The notes beneath the pieces were generated by a model, which saw only the letters and a list, made by a program, of their open reading frames with translations, did no database searches and was not told the origin of the DNA. Below are positions 7,273 to 9,114 of a stretch of 9,114 nt of DNA, piece by piece. Origin of the DNA: an uncultured Bacilli bacterium (GTDB taxonomy: Bacteria > Bacillota_I > Bacilli_A > RF39 > UBA660); contig CALVSV010000009.1 of the NCBI GenBank assembly GCA_944359595.1, positions 1-9,114 on the forward strand. The letters are read 5' to 3'. The translations under genes were made by a program, and so were the position numbers. Positions within the stretch are counted from its first letter, which is position 1. Each line of letters starts with the position of its first letter.

Positions 7273-8394
7273 ATGAACAAATTAAAAGTAATGGTTGTTG
7301 TAGGGACTAGACCTGAAATAATTAGATTATCTGAAACTATTAAAGCAATTGATAAATATTTTGAGTTAGTTTTAGTACATACTGGACAAAATTATGATTA
7401 TAAATTAAATAAAATATTTTTTGAAGAATTTGGTTTAAAAGATCCTGATTATTATTTGGATACACCAGGAAAAGATTTAGGTGAAACTGTTGGAAATATC
7501 ATTTCAAAAACTTATGATGTAATAAGTGAGGAAAAACCAGATGCATTGCTAGTGTTAGGAGATACTAATAGTTGTTTGGCAGCATATTCAGCCAAAAGAT
7601 TAAAAGTGCCTATTTTTCATATGGAGGCAGGTAATAGATGCTTTGATTTTAATGTTCCAGAAGAAATAAATAGAAGAGTAGTGGATCATATAAGCGATGT
7701 TAATCTAGCATATACAGAAAATGCAAGAAGATATTTGATTAATGAGGGAATTAAAAATGACTTTTTATATGTTACTGGTTCACCTATGAATGAAGTTTTA
7801 ACTTCTAATATTGATTCCATCAATAATTCTACAGTACTAAATGATATGAATCTAAATAAGAAAAAATATTTTGTAGTAAGTGCTCATAGAGAAGAAAATA
7901 TTGATATAGATAAAAACTTTAATGAATTGATGAATAGTTTAAATATTGTTGCCAAAACTTATAATATGCCAATAATTTTTTCTACACATCCTAGAACTGC
8001 AAAAAAGATAAAAGAAAAAGGTATAAAGTTTAATCCACTTATTAAATCATTAGAGCCATTAGGATTTTTTGATTATGTTGCTTTACAAAAAAATGCATAT
8101 TGCGTATTATCTGACAGTGGAACAATACCTGAAGAGAGCGCTATATTAAATTTTCCTGGTGTATCGTTAAGAAATAGCACAGAAAGACCAGAAGCATTAG
8201 ATGCTGGTAGTATAGTACTTGGAGGAATAAATGAAAGAGATATATTAAATAGTATTGAGCTTGCTGTTAATTCGTTTGATGAAAATAAAGAAAATCCTGT
8301 ATTAAATTATAAAGATATAAACGTATCTGAAAAAGTAGTTAAAATAATACAAAGTTATTATAATATAGTTAATCAAAGAACTTGGAAAAAATAA
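7273..8394 (+). CDS. capG: UDP-N-acetyl-hexosamine 2-epimerase CapG (FnlC/WbjD type), makes UDP-L-FucNAc
   Basis: This encodes 373 residues, the full length of non-hydrolysing UDP-GlcNAc 2-epimerase relatives with a GT-B-like fold. Landmarks are VVVGTRPEIIRLS (8-20), HTGQNYDY (36-43), LGDTNS (95-100), HMEAGNR (116-122), NVPEEINRRVVDHISD (127-142), AHREENID (204-211), STHPRT (237-242), SDSGTIPEES (280-289) and RNSTERPEALDAG (300-312). D97, E118, E131 and H205 lie where the catalytic or UDP-contacting residues of WecB-type epimerases lie. Standing directly after capE and capF, it is the CapG/FnlC/WbjD enzyme that epimerises C2 of UDP-2-acetamido-2,6-dideoxy-L-talose to UDP-L-FucNAc, rather than a WecB making UDP-ManNAc. 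The variant GNRCFDFNVPEE in place of the GLRT...PEE form of WecB supports this. Its stop codon lies inside the stem of the terminator that closes the block. Confidence 0.93.
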   Translation: MNKLKVMVVVGTRPEIIRLSETIKAIDKYFELVLVHTGQNYDYKLNKIFFEEFGLKDPDYYLDTPGKDLGETVGNIISKTYDVISEEKPDALLVLGDTNSCLAAYSAKRLKVPIFHMEAGNRCFDFNVPEEINRRVVDHISDVNLAYTENARRYLINEGIKNDFLYVTGSPMNEVLTSNIDSINNSTVLNDMNLNKKKYFVVSAHREENIDIDKNFNELMNSLNIVAKTYNMPIIFSTHPRTAKKIKEKGIKFNPLIKSLEPLGFFDYVALQKNAYCVLSDSGTIPEESAILNFPGVSLRNSTERPEALDAGSIVLGGINERDILNSIELAVNSFDENKENPVLNYKDINVSEKVVKIIQSYYNIVNQRTWKK

Positions 8395-8417
8395 GCTAAC
8401 TGTTGCTTATTTTTTTT
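8387..8417 (+). terminator. Rho-independent terminator closing the capG transcript
   Basis: A ten-base perfect stem, AAAAATAAGC (8387-8396) and GCTTATTTTT (8405-8414), encloses an eight-base loop. The T-run 8410-8417 forms the end of the stem and the tail. It begins inside the last codons of capG and includes its stop codon. The stem is A/U-rich with only two G-C pairs, modest but typical of low-GC genomes. Confidence 0.75.
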
Positions 8418-8431
8418 ATTTAATATATAAT
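8403..8431 (+). promoter_or_regulatory. Predicted promoter for the CotH-like gene, overlapping the terminator
   Basis: A perfect TATAAT (8426-8431) follows TTGCTT (8403-8408; three of six consensus bases, including the TTG) at the ideal 17-base spacing. Transcription would start near 8438, giving a leader of about 18 bases. That leader contains the AAGTAGGT ribosome-site candidate (8442-8449), which lies six bases before ATG 8456. The -35 lies in the right arm of the capG terminator. It is a prediction in AT-rich DNA. Confidence 0.5.
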
Positions 8432-8455
8432 ATTTTGCAAGAAGTAGGTAGTATT

Positions 8456-9114
8456 ATGAGTAAAAAATTATTTATATTAATATTAAGTATATTAATATTA
8501 TCTTTAATTATTTGTTATGAAATAATTAAAGATAATATTATGATATATTCTAATCTAATAATTAATGATAAAGATGTTAATAAAGTCATATTAGATAAAG
8601 ATAAAACAAATAAAGTTATAAAATTATATCATAATGATGAAGAAATTCCATATGTTTCAAATGATAATAAATCATATTATTTATTATCTCAGGCTAATAT
8701 TGATTCGTATAATGGAATTATTACAAATAATAATAATTATAATATTAGAATATTAAAACCTAATAAAAATAAAAAAGATATTATTAGGAATTCTAATTCA
8801 TTAAAAATATTATTATATAATAATAAATATTATAATATTGTTGAACTAAAATTAACATCTTTACCAGTTATAGATATTAACTCAGAAAAAAGCGATAATG
8901 TTGATACATATGGTAAATTAACTTTATATGATCCTACTAATAATACATTAGATGTTAAAAATATAGATATTGCTTATCATCAAAGAGGTGGATTATCATT
9001 AAATAGTTTAAAAAAATCATATAAAGTTAATTTACTTGATAATAAAGGAAATAAAAAGAAAGTTAAATTACTAAATATGCGAGATGATAATGATTGGATA
9101 TTAAATCCACTGGT
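8456..9114 (+). CDS. CotH-family protein (atypical kinase fold), N-terminal part, 3' end outside window
   Basis: The frame is open from ATG 8456 to the right edge, with 219 residues visible and no stop. Residues 4-20 (LFILILSILILSLIIC) form a hydrophobic N-terminal anchor or signal. The Cys at 20 follows Ile-Ile, so it does not make a proper lipobox. A region rich in Asn, Asp, Lys and Tyr (about 22-130) follows without recognised domains. From TSLPVIDINS (134-143) the CotH family pattern begins: AYHQRGGLSLNSLKKSYKVN (173-192, matching the family's RGRGN...KKSY-type segment), LLDNKGNKKKVKLLNMR (193-209) and DDNDWILNPL (210-219). B. subtilis CotH is a spore-coat protein kinase, but many relatives are surface or secreted proteins of unknown target. 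The catalytic acidic residues would lie beyond the edge and cannot be checked. It has its own promoter and terminator-separated position, so it is probably not in the L-FucNAc transcript. Base composition is even more AT-rich than capE-capG. Confidence 0.8.
   Translation, partial: MSKKLFILILSILILSLIICYEIIKDNIMIYSNLIINDKDVNKVILDKDKTNKVIKLYHNDEEIPYVSNDNKSYYLLSQANIDSYNGIITNNNNYNIRILKPNKNKKDIIRNSNSLKILLYNNKYYNIVELKLTSLPVIDINSEKSDNVDTYGKLTLYDPTNNTLDVKNIDIAYHQRGGLSLNSLKKSYKVNLLDNKGNKKKVKLLNMRDDNDWILNPL

Noticed and set aside
8710..8830. AAT-rich low-complexity run in the CotH-like gene as a microsatellite repeat
   Set aside because: It is an Asn-rich spacer in an intact frame with mixed codons. 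No perfect repeat unit extends far enough to call a tandem repeat.

Overview
The window is very AT-rich DNA. Codons end almost always in A or T, arginine is mostly AGA, and genes are packed head-to-tail on the + strand with AGGAGG-type ribosome binding sites. This points to a low-GC Firmicutes-type bacterium (Clostridia, Bacilli or Erysipelotrichia-like). TGG is used for Trp and TGA ends capF, so the Mycoplasma code is not in use. No species can be named from the sequence alone. No rRNA, tRNA, CRISPR array, insertion sequence or phage gene was seen.

Layout. Positions 1-1820 hold the end of a surface-polysaccharide gene set that continues to the left: the C-terminal part of one GT4 glycosyltransferase, then a complete second GT4 glycosyltransferase. 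A 151-base gap (1821-1971) carries a good sigma-A-type promoter. It opens a five-gene block: a WbuB-like glycosyltransferase (1972-3168), a large multi-pass membrane protein resembling GT-C glycosyltransferases or polymerases (3184-5073), and the three UDP-N-acetyl-L-fucosamine enzymes capE/fnlA (5112-6134), capF/fnlB (6134-7261) and capG/fnlC (7273-8394). The block ends in a stem-loop with a T-tract at 8387-8417. Next to this terminator, and partly overlapping it, is a promoter for the last gene. That gene starts at 8456, runs off the right edge, and encodes a membrane-anchored CotH-family (atypical kinase) protein.

How the genes fit together. CapE converts UDP-GlcNAc to a 4-keto-6-deoxy-L-hexose intermediate. 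CapF epimerises C3 and reduces C4. CapG epimerises C2 to give UDP-L-FucNAc. The WbuB-like enzyme is the obvious candidate to transfer L-FucNAc to a lipid-linked glycan on the cytoplasmic face of the membrane. The membrane protein may act on the outer face, as a polymerase or a polyprenyl-phosphate-sugar-dependent transferase. The block therefore looks like a self-contained cassette for making and adding L-FucNAc in a capsule or wall polysaccharide. The initiating transferase, flippase and chain-length regulators are not in the window and presumably lie upstream.

Most of the window is recognisable polysaccharide biology. The least explained items are the GT-C-like membrane protein, the substituted acidic motif of the second GT4 enzyme, and the CotH-like gene beside a polysaccharide cassette.
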